The position numbers and the translations under genes were made by a program. From contig JAQBPI010000161.1 in assembly GCA_028287605.1 (NCBI GenBank), positions 1 to 5,357 on the forward strand: a stretch of DNA of 5,357 nucleotides, in the 5' to 3' direction. This DNA comes from Chloroflexota bacterium. GTDB lineage: Bacteria; Chloroflexota; Dormibacteria; Aeolococcales; Aeolococcaceae. Each line of letters opens with the position of its first letter. Positions within the stretch are counted from its first letter, which is position 1. The notes under the pieces are model-generated. The model was not told the DNA's origin, did not search any database, and saw nothing but the letters and a program-made list of their open reading frames with translations. Shown one piece after another: positions 1 to 4,756 of the stretch.

Positions 1-27
1 CGGCCCTCTACCCTCGCCGGCCCCGGT

Positions 28-42
28 GTGAACCGGGTTCGC
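28..42. promoter_or_regulatory. Imperfect 15-bp palindrome, copy 1
   Basis: GTGAACCGGGTTCGC has arms GTGAACC and GGTTCGC around one central base, with one arm mismatch. Its reverse complement matches the perfect palindrome at 863-877 at 14 of 15 positions. The octamer GGGTTCGC is repeated directly at 35-42 and 43-50. The site lies just past the stop of the leftward 141-residue gene, so it could be an operator for something left of the window or part of a 3' hairpin. No T-run follows, so a classical terminator is unlikely. Its function is inferred only from the repeated pattern. Confidence 0.4.
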
Positions 43-50
43 GGGTTCGC

Positions 51-476
51 CTACTCGTCGTTCAGTGCGAGCTCGCGCCGCCAGGGCGCCAGTGCGTCGA
101 AGGTGCGGTCCTGCAGCGACCACAGCAGGTCCATCAGGTGGTCGATTCGGCGGGGCACCGCCGGCACCGGCGCGGGCGGCCTGGCGGGGTCGCCGGTGGC
201 GCACTCGAGCACCGGCAGGGCCTCGACGAAGACCTCGCGGGCATGGGCGGCGAGCTCGTCGTTCACCTCGTGCAGCTGCCGTAGGTGGGCCTCCTCGCAG
301 GCGCGGATGGCCTCGTCGAGGCGATCCACCACCGAACGGAGCTGCCGGCGCGGCTCCAGCCGCTCCCAGCCTGTCTGCACCCGGGCCTCGAGGTCGATGG
401 TGGCCTGCCGGAGCCGCCCCTCTGCAGCTCTCTCGAATGGCGGGCAGGCCTCCGCCACACGGCTGGTGCTCCACAT
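51..476 (-). CDS. Hypothetical charged helical protein, 141 aa
   Basis: I do not recognise this family. The product is soluble and rich in Glu, Arg, Ala and Leu. Residues about 15-90 look like one or two long amphipathic helices. A Pro-rich linker follows at about 98-109 (RPPAPVPAVP), then a second short helical segment at about 110-137. There is no signal peptide, membrane span or obvious catalytic motif. Third codon positions are strongly G/C, as in the neighbouring genes, which supports real coding. The ATG is preceded by GGAGG with a 9-base spacer. It starts 18 bases after the stop of the upstream DUF308 gene, so the two are probably co-transcribed. A coiled-coil or partner-binding role is possible but unproven. 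Confidence 0.7.
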   Translation of the reverse strand: MWSTSRVAEACPPFERAAEGRLRQATIDLEARVQTGWERLEPRRQLRSVVDRLDEAIRACEEAHLRQLHEVNDELAAHAREVFVEALPVLECATGDPARPPAPVPAVPRRIDHLMDLLWSLQDRTFDALAPWRRELALNDE

Positions 477-494
477 CGGGGCGGCCCTCCGCGC

Positions 495-725
495 CTAGGT
501 GTGGAAGCGACGGTGGATCTGGTGCAGCCGCCAGGCCTGGGCGATCTCCGTGAAGGCCAGGATCAGCGCCCAGACAGCGACCAGGGCGGCGAGGAAGACC
601 AGGGTGATGCCCGGGTAGGCGAGGGCGATGACCCCGAAGATCAGCGCCGCCACACCCCGAATCAGGTGCAGCCACCAGTAGCGCGACGCCTCGGCGACGA
701 TGCCGATGACCGGATCGGACAGCAT
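495..725 (-). CDS. Single-repeat DUF308/HdeD-like membrane protein, 76 aa
   Basis: The protein has one DUF308-type unit: an amphipathic entry with aromatic residues (SRYWWLHLIRG, residues 14-24), a first membrane helix at about 21-36, the signature turn AYPGIT (36-41), a second helix at about 42-62, then a basic tail (RLHQIHRRFHT). Members of the HdeD acid-resistance family usually have about three such units in some 180 residues, so this is a one-unit version. The basic tail and a clean stop suggest a complete mini-protein rather than a frameshifted gene. The start is well supported by GGAGG 7 bases before the ATG. It leads a leftward pair with the 141-residue gene and is divergent from ppk2. 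HdeD proteins are linked to acid and general stress, but the role of this short form is unknown; it may act as a homo-oligomer in the inner membrane. Confidence 0.75.
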   Translation of the reverse strand: MLSDPVIGIVAEASRYWWLHLIRGVAALIFGVIALAYPGITLVFLAALVAVWALILAFTEIAQAWRLHQIHRRFHT

Positions 726-759
726 GGGGAGTCCTCCAGGAGCCAGACGGTGGCACGCT

Positions 760-780
760 CCGCGGCGCTGTCCGCCGCGG
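760..780. repeat. Strong inverted repeat in the divergent control region
   Basis: Arms CCGCGGCG (760-767) and CGCCGCGG (773-780) are perfect 8-bp complements around a 5-base loop (CTGTC). Read leftward, it would form a stable hairpin in the 5' leader of the DUF308 gene, about 34 bases before its ATG. Read rightward, it is well upstream of ppk2. There is no T-run, so it is not a canonical terminator. It may be an RNA leader structure or a protein-binding site. High GC content raises the odds of chance pairing. Confidence 0.4.
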
Positions 781-862
781 CCGGCCCTGGTCCGCTGCTA
801 CCCGCCCGCCGCGTCCCGCGAAACCGAGCCGCCGGGAGGCCGCCGCTCCGTCCCGGCTCCAT

Positions 863-877
863 GTGAACCCGGTTCAC
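863..877. promoter_or_regulatory. Perfect 15-bp palindrome, putative operator of ppk2
   Basis: GTGAACCCGGTTCAC has perfect 7-bp arms around one central base. It lies 19 bases before the ppk2 ATG. If the -10 box at 885-890 is real, the palindrome covers the region between the -35 and -10 elements, a usual place for a repressor. A near copy is at 28-42. The regulator is not identifiable from the sequence; a dimeric HTH repressor is the inference. Confidence 0.5.
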
Positions 878-884
878 CCGCGGC

Positions 885-897
885 TACCCTGCGCAGA
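885..897 (+). promoter_or_regulatory. Putative -10 box for a leaderless ppk2 transcript
   Basis: TACCCT (885-890) fits the TANNNT pattern and is followed by six bases and then the ATG at 897. This spacing would start transcription at or next to the A of the start codon. No Shine-Dalgarno sequence precedes this ATG, unlike most other genes in the window, which agrees with leaderless translation. No good -35 hexamer is seen; GTGAAC (863-868) is the closest. This is an inference from spacing only. Confidence 0.4.
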
Positions 898-1805
898 TGG
901 GAGACGGAGACGAGGAGCGCGAGGCGCTGCGCCGGATCATCCGGCCGCTTCGGGTCAGGCCGGGCAGGAAGGTGTGGGTGCCGGACGACTTCGACCCTCG
1001 CGACACCGGCGGCCTCTCCGGCAGGGAGGAGGCGGAGCCCCACCTGCAGCAGGGTCTCGAGCTGCTCGCCCGGTACCAGGACCGGCTCTCGGCGCAGGCC
1101 ACCCACGGGGTCCTGCTCGTCCTCCAGGCGCTCGACGCCGCCGGGAAGGACGGCACCATCAAGCACGTCATGAGCGGGCTCAACCCCAGCTTCGTGCGGG
1201 TGAGCAGCTTCAAGGTGCCGTCCACCGAGGAGCTCATGCACACCTACCTGTGGCGCTACTCCAACCGCCTCCCCGACCGCGGCTGCATCGGCATCTTCAA
1301 CCGCTCGCACTACGAGGAGGTGCTGGTGGTGCGGGTGCACCCCGAGCTCCTGCAGCGGCAGCGGCTGCCCGTCGACCTCATGGGCCCGGACATCTGGGAG
1401 CGCCGCTTCCGCGAGATCAACGACTGGGAGCGCCACCTGACCGACAACGGCATCCGGCTGGTCAAGGTCTTCCTCAACATCTCCAGGGAGGAGCAGCGGC
1501 GGCGCTTCCTCGAGCGGATCGACGACCCGCGCAAGAACTGGAAGTTCTCGGCCGCCGACGTGCGCGAGCGGCGGTGGTGGGACGACTACATGCGCGCCTA
1601 CTCGGACGCGCTCAGCCACACCAGCACCCGCTGGGGGCCCTGGCACGTCGTGCCCGCCGACCACAAGTGGTTCACCCGCCTGTGCGTCGCCGCGCTGATG
1701 GTCGACGCCCTGGTGGACATCGACCCGCAGTACCCGCAGCCCAGCGAGGAGGAGCGGCGGGCGCTCGCCGAGGCCAGGGCCGAGCTGGAGGCCGAGGCCG
1801 GCTGA
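897..1805 (+). CDS. ppk2: PPK2-family polyphosphate:nucleotide phosphotransferase
   Basis: This soluble kinase of 302 residues belongs to the PPK2 family, which moves phosphate between polyphosphate and nucleotides, usually making NDP or NTP from NMP or NDP. The P-loop is ALDAAGKDGTIK (residues 78-89) with Lys84 as the phosphate-binding residue. It is followed by HVMSGLNP (90-97), the Walker B-type segment IGIFNRSHYEEVLVVRVHPE (131-150), and the lid module RRRFLERIDDPRKNWKFSAA (201-220), rich in Arg/Lys for binding polyphosphate. WYVVPADNKWFTR-type residues appear as WHVVPADHKWFTR (249-261). The length is normal for a one-domain PPK2. The motifs resemble the subgroup often called class III, which can use both AMP and ADP; that assignment is from memory. 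Some PPK2 P-loops have Gly where this has Ala78. The C-terminus (282-302) is a Glu/Ala-rich tail. The ATG lacks a Shine-Dalgarno site, but an upstream -10 box fits a leaderless start. Confidence 0.93.
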   Translation: MGDGDEEREALRRIIRPLRVRPGRKVWVPDDFDPRDTGGLSGREEAEPHLQQGLELLARYQDRLSAQATHGVLLVLQALDAAGKDGTIKHVMSGLNPSFVRVSSFKVPSTEELMHTYLWRYSNRLPDRGCIGIFNRSHYEEVLVVRVHPELLQRQRLPVDLMGPDIWERRFREINDWERHLTDNGIRLVKVFLNISREEQRRRFLERIDDPRKNWKFSAADVRERRWWDDYMRAYSDALSHTSTRWGPWHVVPADHKWFTRLCVAALMVDALVDIDPQYPQPSEEERRALAEARAELEAEAG

Positions 1806-1841
1806 GCCGGGTTTCGGGCCCGCGACGTCCCGGGTAGGAGG

Positions 1842-1868
1842 CACTCCGTCCGAGAGCGGACCGAGGTG
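1842..1868 (+). promoter_or_regulatory. Imperfect hairpin in the leader of the 68-aa gene
   Basis: CACTC (1842-1846) pairs with GAGGTG (1863-1868, one bulged G). After a C-C mismatch, GTCCG (1848-1852) pairs with CGGAC (1857-1861) around an AGAG loop. This gives about 10 base pairs in the 95-base gap between ppk2 and the next gene. GGAG (1837-1840) could alternatively pair with CTCC (1844-1847), so two exclusive folds are possible. No T-run follows. It may be a cis-acting RNA element or a processing site; it does not clearly match any riboswitch I know. Confidence 0.3.
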
Positions 1869-1900
1869 GCTGACGGCGCGGTGACGGCGGAGGTGTTCCC

Positions 1901-2107
1901 ATGATCCTGACCCCACATCTGCGGGAGGCCCCCGTCGAACAGACGGAGGGCCCCCGCACGCTGCTCGAGACCCGCCGCCAGGCGCGGGTGTACGTCATCG
2001 AGATGGCGGTGCCGGGCTACCGCCAGGAGGTGGTCCGCGTGCACCGCGGGCGCCGCGTCTTCCTGCTGATGCGCCAGGTCGAGCTGCCTCTCGGTGATCC
2101 TCGGTGA
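1901..2107 (+). CDS. Small hypothetical protein with a faint Hsp20-like segment, 68 aa
   Basis: Coding is supported by strong G/C at third codon positions, a GGAGG site 7 bases before the ATG, and a 4-bp overlap (GTGA) with the BON gene. The product is basic and has no membrane span. Residues 29-39 (VYVIEMAVPGY) and what follows resemble the strand-PG turn of small heat-shock proteins (compare the usual pattern of hydrophobic strand, then D/A-x-PG, then a charged pair). RQVELPLGD (58-66) loosely recalls the later FxLPxGVD stretch. At 68 residues it is too short for a full alpha-crystallin domain and lacks the GVLxVxxP end motif. It could be a remnant, a miniature relative, or an unrelated small protein. 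Its overlap with the BON gene suggests coupled translation and a related stress role. Family assignment is weak; existence as a gene is likely. Confidence 0.65.
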   Translation: MILTPHLREAPVEQTEGPRTLLETRRQARVYVIEMAVPGYRQEVVRVHRGRRVFLLMRQVELPLGDPR

Positions 2108-2781
2108 GGAGCGACGTGGAGCGACCCGCGGTGAAGAGCGACCTCGAGCTCAGGGCCGACGTCGAACGCGAGCTCGAATGGGAGCCGAGCGTCAACGCCG
2201 CGGCGATCGGTGTCGCGGTCAAGGACGGGGTGGTCACGCTCACCGGCGAGGTCTCCTCGTACGTGGAGAAGTGGCAGGCGGTGAAGGCCGCCGAGCGGGT
2301 GCAGGGGGTGCGCGCGGTCGCCGACGAGATCGTCGTGAGGCTGCCCGACGACCACACCCGCACCGACACCGACATCGCGCGGGCGGCGGCGATGGCGCTG
2401 GAGTGGGACACGAACGTGCCCGACACCGTGACCGTGACCGTGGAGAAGGGCTACGTCACCCTCCACGGCGAGGTGGAGTGGGAGTTCCAGCGCCAGGCGG
2501 CGGAGCGCGCGGTGCGCTCGCTGATGGGGGTCAAGGGGATCAACAACCTGATCACCCTGAAGCCGAGGGTCTCGACCACCGAGGTGAAGGCGAAGATCCT
2601 CGCCGCCCTCAGCCGCCAGGCCGCGCTCGACGCCCGCCACATCGAGGTCGAGACCCACGACGGTACGGTGGTGCTGAAGGGACACGCGCACTCGCGCTAC
2701 GAGGCGGAGGCGGCGGCCCGCGCGGCCTGGGCGACGCCCGGCGTCCGAAAGGTCGAGAACAGGATCGAGGTCGTGCCGTGA
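2104..2781 (+). CDS. Triple BON-domain protein
   Basis: Three BON domains lie in tandem at about residues 13-79, 87-153 and 158-224 of 225. Each has the alpha-beta pattern ending in a conserved Gly strand: DGVVTLTGEV (41-50), KGYVTLHGEV (115-124) and DGTVVLKGHA (186-195). Each is followed by a helix and a G-V-x-x-V/I segment. BON domains bind phospholipid or act at the envelope, and BON proteins such as OsmY and Kbp respond to osmotic stress or potassium. No signal peptide is visible, so a cytoplasmic or membrane-surface role is likely. The GTG at 2104 overlaps the upstream stop by 4 bp but has no Shine-Dalgarno site. A GTG at 2131 gives the family-like start MKSDLELRADVERELEWEPS and has GGAG 9 bases upstream, so it may be the true start. 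The TMEM175 gene follows 47 bases later. Confidence 0.9.
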   Translation: MRSDVERPAVKSDLELRADVERELEWEPSVNAAAIGVAVKDGVVTLTGEVSSYVEKWQAVKAAERVQGVRAVADEIVVRLPDDHTRTDTDIARAAAMALEWDTNVPDTVTVTVEKGYVTLHGEVEWEFQRQAAERAVRSLMGVKGINNLITLKPRVSTTEVKAKILAALSRQAALDARHIEVETHDGTVVLKGHAHSRYEAEAAARAAWATPGVRKVENRIEVVP

Positions 2782-2828
2782 CCCCGACATGACCTGCCGT
2801 CGTCTCACGCCGCCCCGCCGAGGGTGAG

Positions 2829-3539
2829 ATGGTCCGCCTCGGCATCCGCAGGCGCACCTCCGCCGACGCCGACGGCGAGCGGCGGGCCCGCGCCGTGCAC
2901 CTTTCCGACACCCAGCGCACCGAGACCTTCAGCGACGGCGTGTTCGCCATCGCCATCACCCTGCTGGTCCTCGGCCTGGTGCCGCCGCACACTCCCGCGG
3001 GCGGCCTGCTCGACGGGCTGGTCGCGCTCTGGCCCGCCTATGTCGCCTACGTCACCTCGTTCACCTTCATCGGGGTGATCTGGTTCAACCACCACCAGGC
3101 CTTCACCTGCGTCCGCTTCGTCGACCGGGGTCTCCACGCCGCCAACCTTGGCATCCTCTTCACCACCGCGGTGCTCCCCTTCCCGACGGTGGTGCTGGCG
3201 TCGACGGTGCACGCCGGCAACCTCGCCGACGCTCGCACGGCGATCACCTTCTACGCGCTGGTCAGCTCGGCGATGTGCCTGAGCTGGATCGGGTTCTTCT
3301 GGCACCTGCAGCGTCACGACCACCTGGTCGCGGAGGAGGTGAACTGCGCCTACTTCGGATACGAGACGCTGCGCTACGGGGTCGCCGTCACCCTGTACCT
3401 CGTCGCTGTGGTGGCCGGCTGGCTGATCACCCCGGTGGTCGCGCTGGCCATCTTCACCGTGATCCCGCCGCTGGCATGGGTGACCACCGAGGACCTGCGC
3501 GGTGTGCCCGCCCATCCCCGGCCACTGCTGCGGCGCTGA
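2829..3539 (+). CDS. TMEM175-family (DUF1211) potassium channel subunit
   Basis: The hallmark R-x-x-x-FSDG motif is present at residues 30-37 (RTETFSDG) and runs into the first membrane helix (VFAIAITLLVLGLV, 38-51), which lines the pore in this family. Further helices are at about 62-85, 104-126, 136-159, 183-199 and 201-218, giving six spans as expected for one bacterial TMEM175 unit. WFNHHQAF (85-92) after the second helix is also typical. Bacterial members are about 200 residues and form tetrameric potassium channels without the usual TVGYG filter; this one is 236 residues with a basic N-terminal extension (1-28). The ATG has GAGGG only 4 bases upstream, which is a short spacing; a GTG at 2895 would remove the extension. 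It ends the rightward gene run. Potassium leak or uptake fits with the BON neighbour in an osmotic-stress setting. Confidence 0.9.
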   Translation: MVRLGIRRRTSADADGERRARAVHLSDTQRTETFSDGVFAIAITLLVLGLVPPHTPAGGLLDGLVALWPAYVAYVTSFTFIGVIWFNHHQAFTCVRFVDRGLHAANLGILFTTAVLPFPTVVLASTVHAGNLADARTAITFYALVSSAMCLSWIGFFWHLQRHDHLVAEEVNCAYFGYETLRYGVAVTLYLVAVVAGWLITPVVALAIFTVIPPLAWVTTEDLRGVPAHPRPLLRR

Positions 3540-3544
3540 GCCCT

Positions 3545-3565
3545 GGCGCCCGCACTGCCGGCGCC
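3545..3565. terminator. GC-rich inverted repeat between convergent genes
   Basis: GGCGCC (3545-3550) and GGCGCC (3560-3565) can form a 6-bp stem with a 9-base loop. It lies in the 41-base gap between the stops of the TMEM175 gene and the leftward 111-residue gene, where a bidirectional terminator would be expected. There is no T-run on either side, so termination is only a guess. Confidence 0.25.
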
Positions 3566-3580
3566 GCGCCCTCGGTATGG

Positions 3581-3916
3581 CTACCGGACCCGGGGCCCGG
3601 GCGGGCCCACGTACAGCCGCGCCCGGTCGCTGGCGAGCAGGTCGTCGCCGCTCTGCACGAAGCCGGTCACCCACCCCTCCTCCCACCAGGCCACCAGCTG
3701 GCCGGTCATGTCCGACCAGCGGTCGGCCGAGAGCGCGGACACCACCAGCACGTCTCCGTCCCAGCGGTCCGGCTCACCCGCCGCGAGCTCGCCGGCGTGG
3801 TCTGCAAAGCGGCCCTCGCCGGCGTCGGCCACCACGTAGACATAGGGACTGCCGGAGCGGTGGAGGATCAGCTCGCCACGGTGGTCCTCGTAGAGCGAGA
3901 CCCGTGCGGGCGCCAT
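3581..3916 (-). CDS. Hypothetical acidic soluble protein, 111 aa, possibly SOS-regulated
   Basis: I do not recognise the family. The protein is acidic, soluble and rich in short beta-like stretches: ARVSLYEDHRGELILHR (residues 4-20), YVYVVADAGEG (25-35) and a VLVVSAL strand after a WDGD turn. A Trp-rich middle (WSDMTGQLVAWWEEGWVTGF) and a Gly/Pro-rich C-terminus follow. No signal peptide or membrane span is seen. An in-frame TTG at 3922 could start it two codons earlier, but AGGAGG lies 7 bases before the ATG at 3916 and would touch the TTG, so the ATG is preferred. Codon use matches neighbouring genes. It converges on the TMEM175 gene and has its own promoter-like elements, with a GAAC-N4-GTTC box 25 bases before the start codon, suggesting LexA control. 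A DNA-damage-induced role is an inference from that box only. Confidence 0.7.
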   Translation of the reverse strand: MAPARVSLYEDHRGELILHRSGSPYVYVVADAGEGRFADHAGELAAGEPDRWDGDVLVVSALSADRWSDMTGQLVAWWEEGWVTGFVQSGDDLLASDRARLYVGPPGPRVR

Positions 3917-3941
3917 CGCCAATCCTCCTCACATGGCGGTA

Positions 3942-3955
3942 GGAACGAGCGTTCG
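3942..3955 (-). promoter_or_regulatory. LexA/SOS-like box
   Basis: On the minus strand the site reads CGAACGCTCGTTCC, with GAAC and GTTC half-sites four bases apart. This is the arrangement of Gram-positive LexA operators (CGAAC-N4-GTTCG type); one outer base deviates. It lies between the likely transcription start and the ribosome-binding site of the leftward 111-residue gene, a position suited to repression. No lexA gene is in the window, so the regulator is inferred. Confidence 0.5.
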
Positions 3956-3967
3956 CCCCCGCCGGCC

Positions 3968-3996
3968 AGCATATCAGGTGTCGATGTCGGCCTTCA
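3968..3996 (-). promoter_or_regulatory. Putative promoter of the 111-aa gene
   Basis: On the minus strand, TATGCT (3973-3968) fits a TANNNT -10 box. TGAAGG (3996-3991) is a weak -35 match 17 bases upstream. Transcription would start near 3961, placing the LexA-like box at about +6 to +19. The -10 box lies in a small AT-rich spot (ATATCA) within GC-rich DNA. Confidence 0.35.
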
Positions 3997-4086
3997 CCCG
4001 AGCCGCAGCACTGTCCACCCGGCGCAGTCGCTGTCGCAGCAGGCGGGAGCGCAATGCGACGCGGCGAGCCGGGGAGCGGCGCACCG

Positions 4087-4114
4087 GCTGCGCGGAGGCT
4101 GCGCCTCGCGCACC
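4087..4114. repeat. Imperfect hairpin in the long intergenic region
   Basis: TGCGC (4089-4093) pairs with GCGCA (4108-4112), and GAGGC (4095-4099) pairs with GCCTC (4103-4107), around a TGC loop. Only G4094 is bulged, and G4087-C4114 adds a pair beyond a C-C mismatch. The octamer GGCTGCGC also repeats directly at 4086-4093 and 4097-4104. About 10 near-continuous pairs is notable, but no T-run or promoter is attached. It could belong to an untranslated RNA. Confidence 0.35.
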
Positions 4115-4404
4115 GCAGCGGACATCGCCGCGCGTCGCCGGCTTCCGCGTTCCTCGACACTGTGGCCAGAACCGCTGGTGCGGAGGCCGGTCGGCGGGAC
4201 CCTCCATTGTCGAAACCCGGTGGGTGCTTCGCAGTCCAGGTGCGTCCCGCGCGCACGGCGGTGAACATCGATCGCCCGTCGCGTCGAGGTCCAGGCCCAT
4301 CGCCGCGGGACAATCCTGTGTGCGACTCGGCTCGGTGGCTCCGGCCGTCGGAGGCCCCCCTGAACGCCCTCACCGTCTACATGTCTGTTTGTGACCCACG
4401 ATTG

Positions 4405-4478
4405 GTACGTAATGCGGTGGTTGAAATGCAGGTGCCCTTGGCGTCAACGTGTGAGTCGATGCGTTCGGTCCGTACGTA
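4405..4478. repeat. Two GTACGTA repeats upstream of the HTH gene
   Basis: GTACGTA occurs at 4405-4411 and again at 4472-4478, 67 bases apart; each contains the palindrome TACGTA. Both are rare AT-containing words in this GC-rich DNA and flank the probable promoter of the gene at 4501. They could be paired operator sites, perhaps for the gene's own HTH product. Chance cannot be excluded for so short a word. Confidence 0.25.
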
Positions 4479-4500
4479 GCGACTCTGGGAGTGAGTTCCA

Positions 4501-4731
4501 ATGACGGGTGGACACGACTTCCTCACCATCGGGGAGGCGTCGGCGCTCTGCGGGCTGTCGCGCTCCGCGCTGCGCCGGGCGGTGGCCCGCGGGCATCTTG
4601 CGGCGTGGCACACGCCCGGCAACCACCTGCGGGTGGGCCGGCAGGACTTCGCCGACTTCCTCCGCAGCCTCGGAGCGGTCGAGCTCGCCGGGCGCGCCGA
4701 GGAGCGGCTGCAGTCCCGGACGACGCCGTAG
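4501..4731 (+). CDS. Excisionase/BldC-type helix-turn-helix DNA-binding protein, 76 aa
   Basis: This small protein has a MerR-like winged HTH of the excisionase (HTH_17) type filling residues about 7-56. The first helices are in FLTIGEASALCGLSRSALRR (7-26). RAVARGHLAAWHTPGNHLRV (26-45) forms the turn and wing, with the usual TPGxHxR-type wing (38-44). RQDFADFLRSL (47-57) is the closing helix. A short charged tail (58-76) follows. It probably binds DNA as a transcription factor or architectural protein, like BldC. No integrase or recombinase is nearby, so a phage excisionase role is less likely. The ATG is supported by GGAG 9 bases upstream. It has an unusually long upstream gap with an AT-richer patch and paired GTACGTA words, suggesting it has its own promoter. 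It converges on the ferredoxin gene, with 25 bases between stops. Confidence 0.85.
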   Translation: MTGGHDFLTIGEASALCGLSRSALRRAVARGHLAAWHTPGNHLRVGRQDFADFLRSLGAVELAGRAEERLQSRTTP

Positions 4732-4756
4732 GGACCCCGGTCTCAGGAGCCCCCGG

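Larger units (their letters stand above)
3997..4500. other. Long intergenic region without a convincing gene
   Basis: Open frames exist here on both strands, but their translations are Arg/Ser/Pro-rich, show no family motif or membrane pattern, and lack Shine-Dalgarno sites. They overlap each other and do not show the neighbours' third-position bias. The left part contains a strong hairpin (4087-4114). The right part (about 4378-4430) drops to about 45% GC, far below its surroundings, and probably holds the promoter of the HTH gene at 4501. A TTGAAA (4421-4426) resembles a -35 box, but no good -10 follows at the right distance. The region may hold a decayed gene, a small RNA or only control sequence. 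Confidence 0.5.

Noticed and set aside
863..1837. 324-codon frame overlapping ppk2 on the same strand
   Set aside because: It is a shifted-frame shadow with Arg/Ala/Gly/Pro-rich low-complexity translation, while the other frame has all PPK2 motifs.
1831..1900. M-box (magnesium) riboswitch before the 68-residue gene
   Set aside because: Only the first dozen bases are similar; the leader is much shorter than an M-box and lacks the later conserved blocks.
798..1916. Long open frame (372 codons) opposite ppk2
   Set aside because: It is antisense to a clear PPK2 gene. Long antisense frames are expected in high-GC DNA, and its His/Pro/Val/Gly-rich translation has no family motif.
2017..3686. Long minus-strand frames opposite the BON and TMEM175 genes (2017-2808 and 2805-3686)
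   Set aside because: They mirror clear plus-strand genes and give His/Arg/Gly-rich translations without recognisable domains.
3917..3922. TTG start two codons upstream for the 111-residue gene
   Set aside because: AGGAGG lies directly against the TTG but 7 bases from the ATG at 3916, so the ATG is better placed.
3275..4264. 329-codon plus-strand frame crossing the TMEM175 end and the 111-residue gene
   Set aside because: It overlaps two better-supported genes in another frame or strand and has no ribosome-binding site or domain.
3774..4479. Frames in the intergenic region (3933-4394, 4054-4479, 3974-4300 minus, 3774-4373 minus)
   Set aside because: They overlap one another, are Arg/Ser/Pro-rich, lack Shine-Dalgarno sites and lack the codon bias of the neighbours.
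4501..4731. Phage or integrative-element excisionase
   Set aside because: The fold fits, but no integrase, attachment site or phage gene is seen, so a BldC-like regulator is the safer reading.
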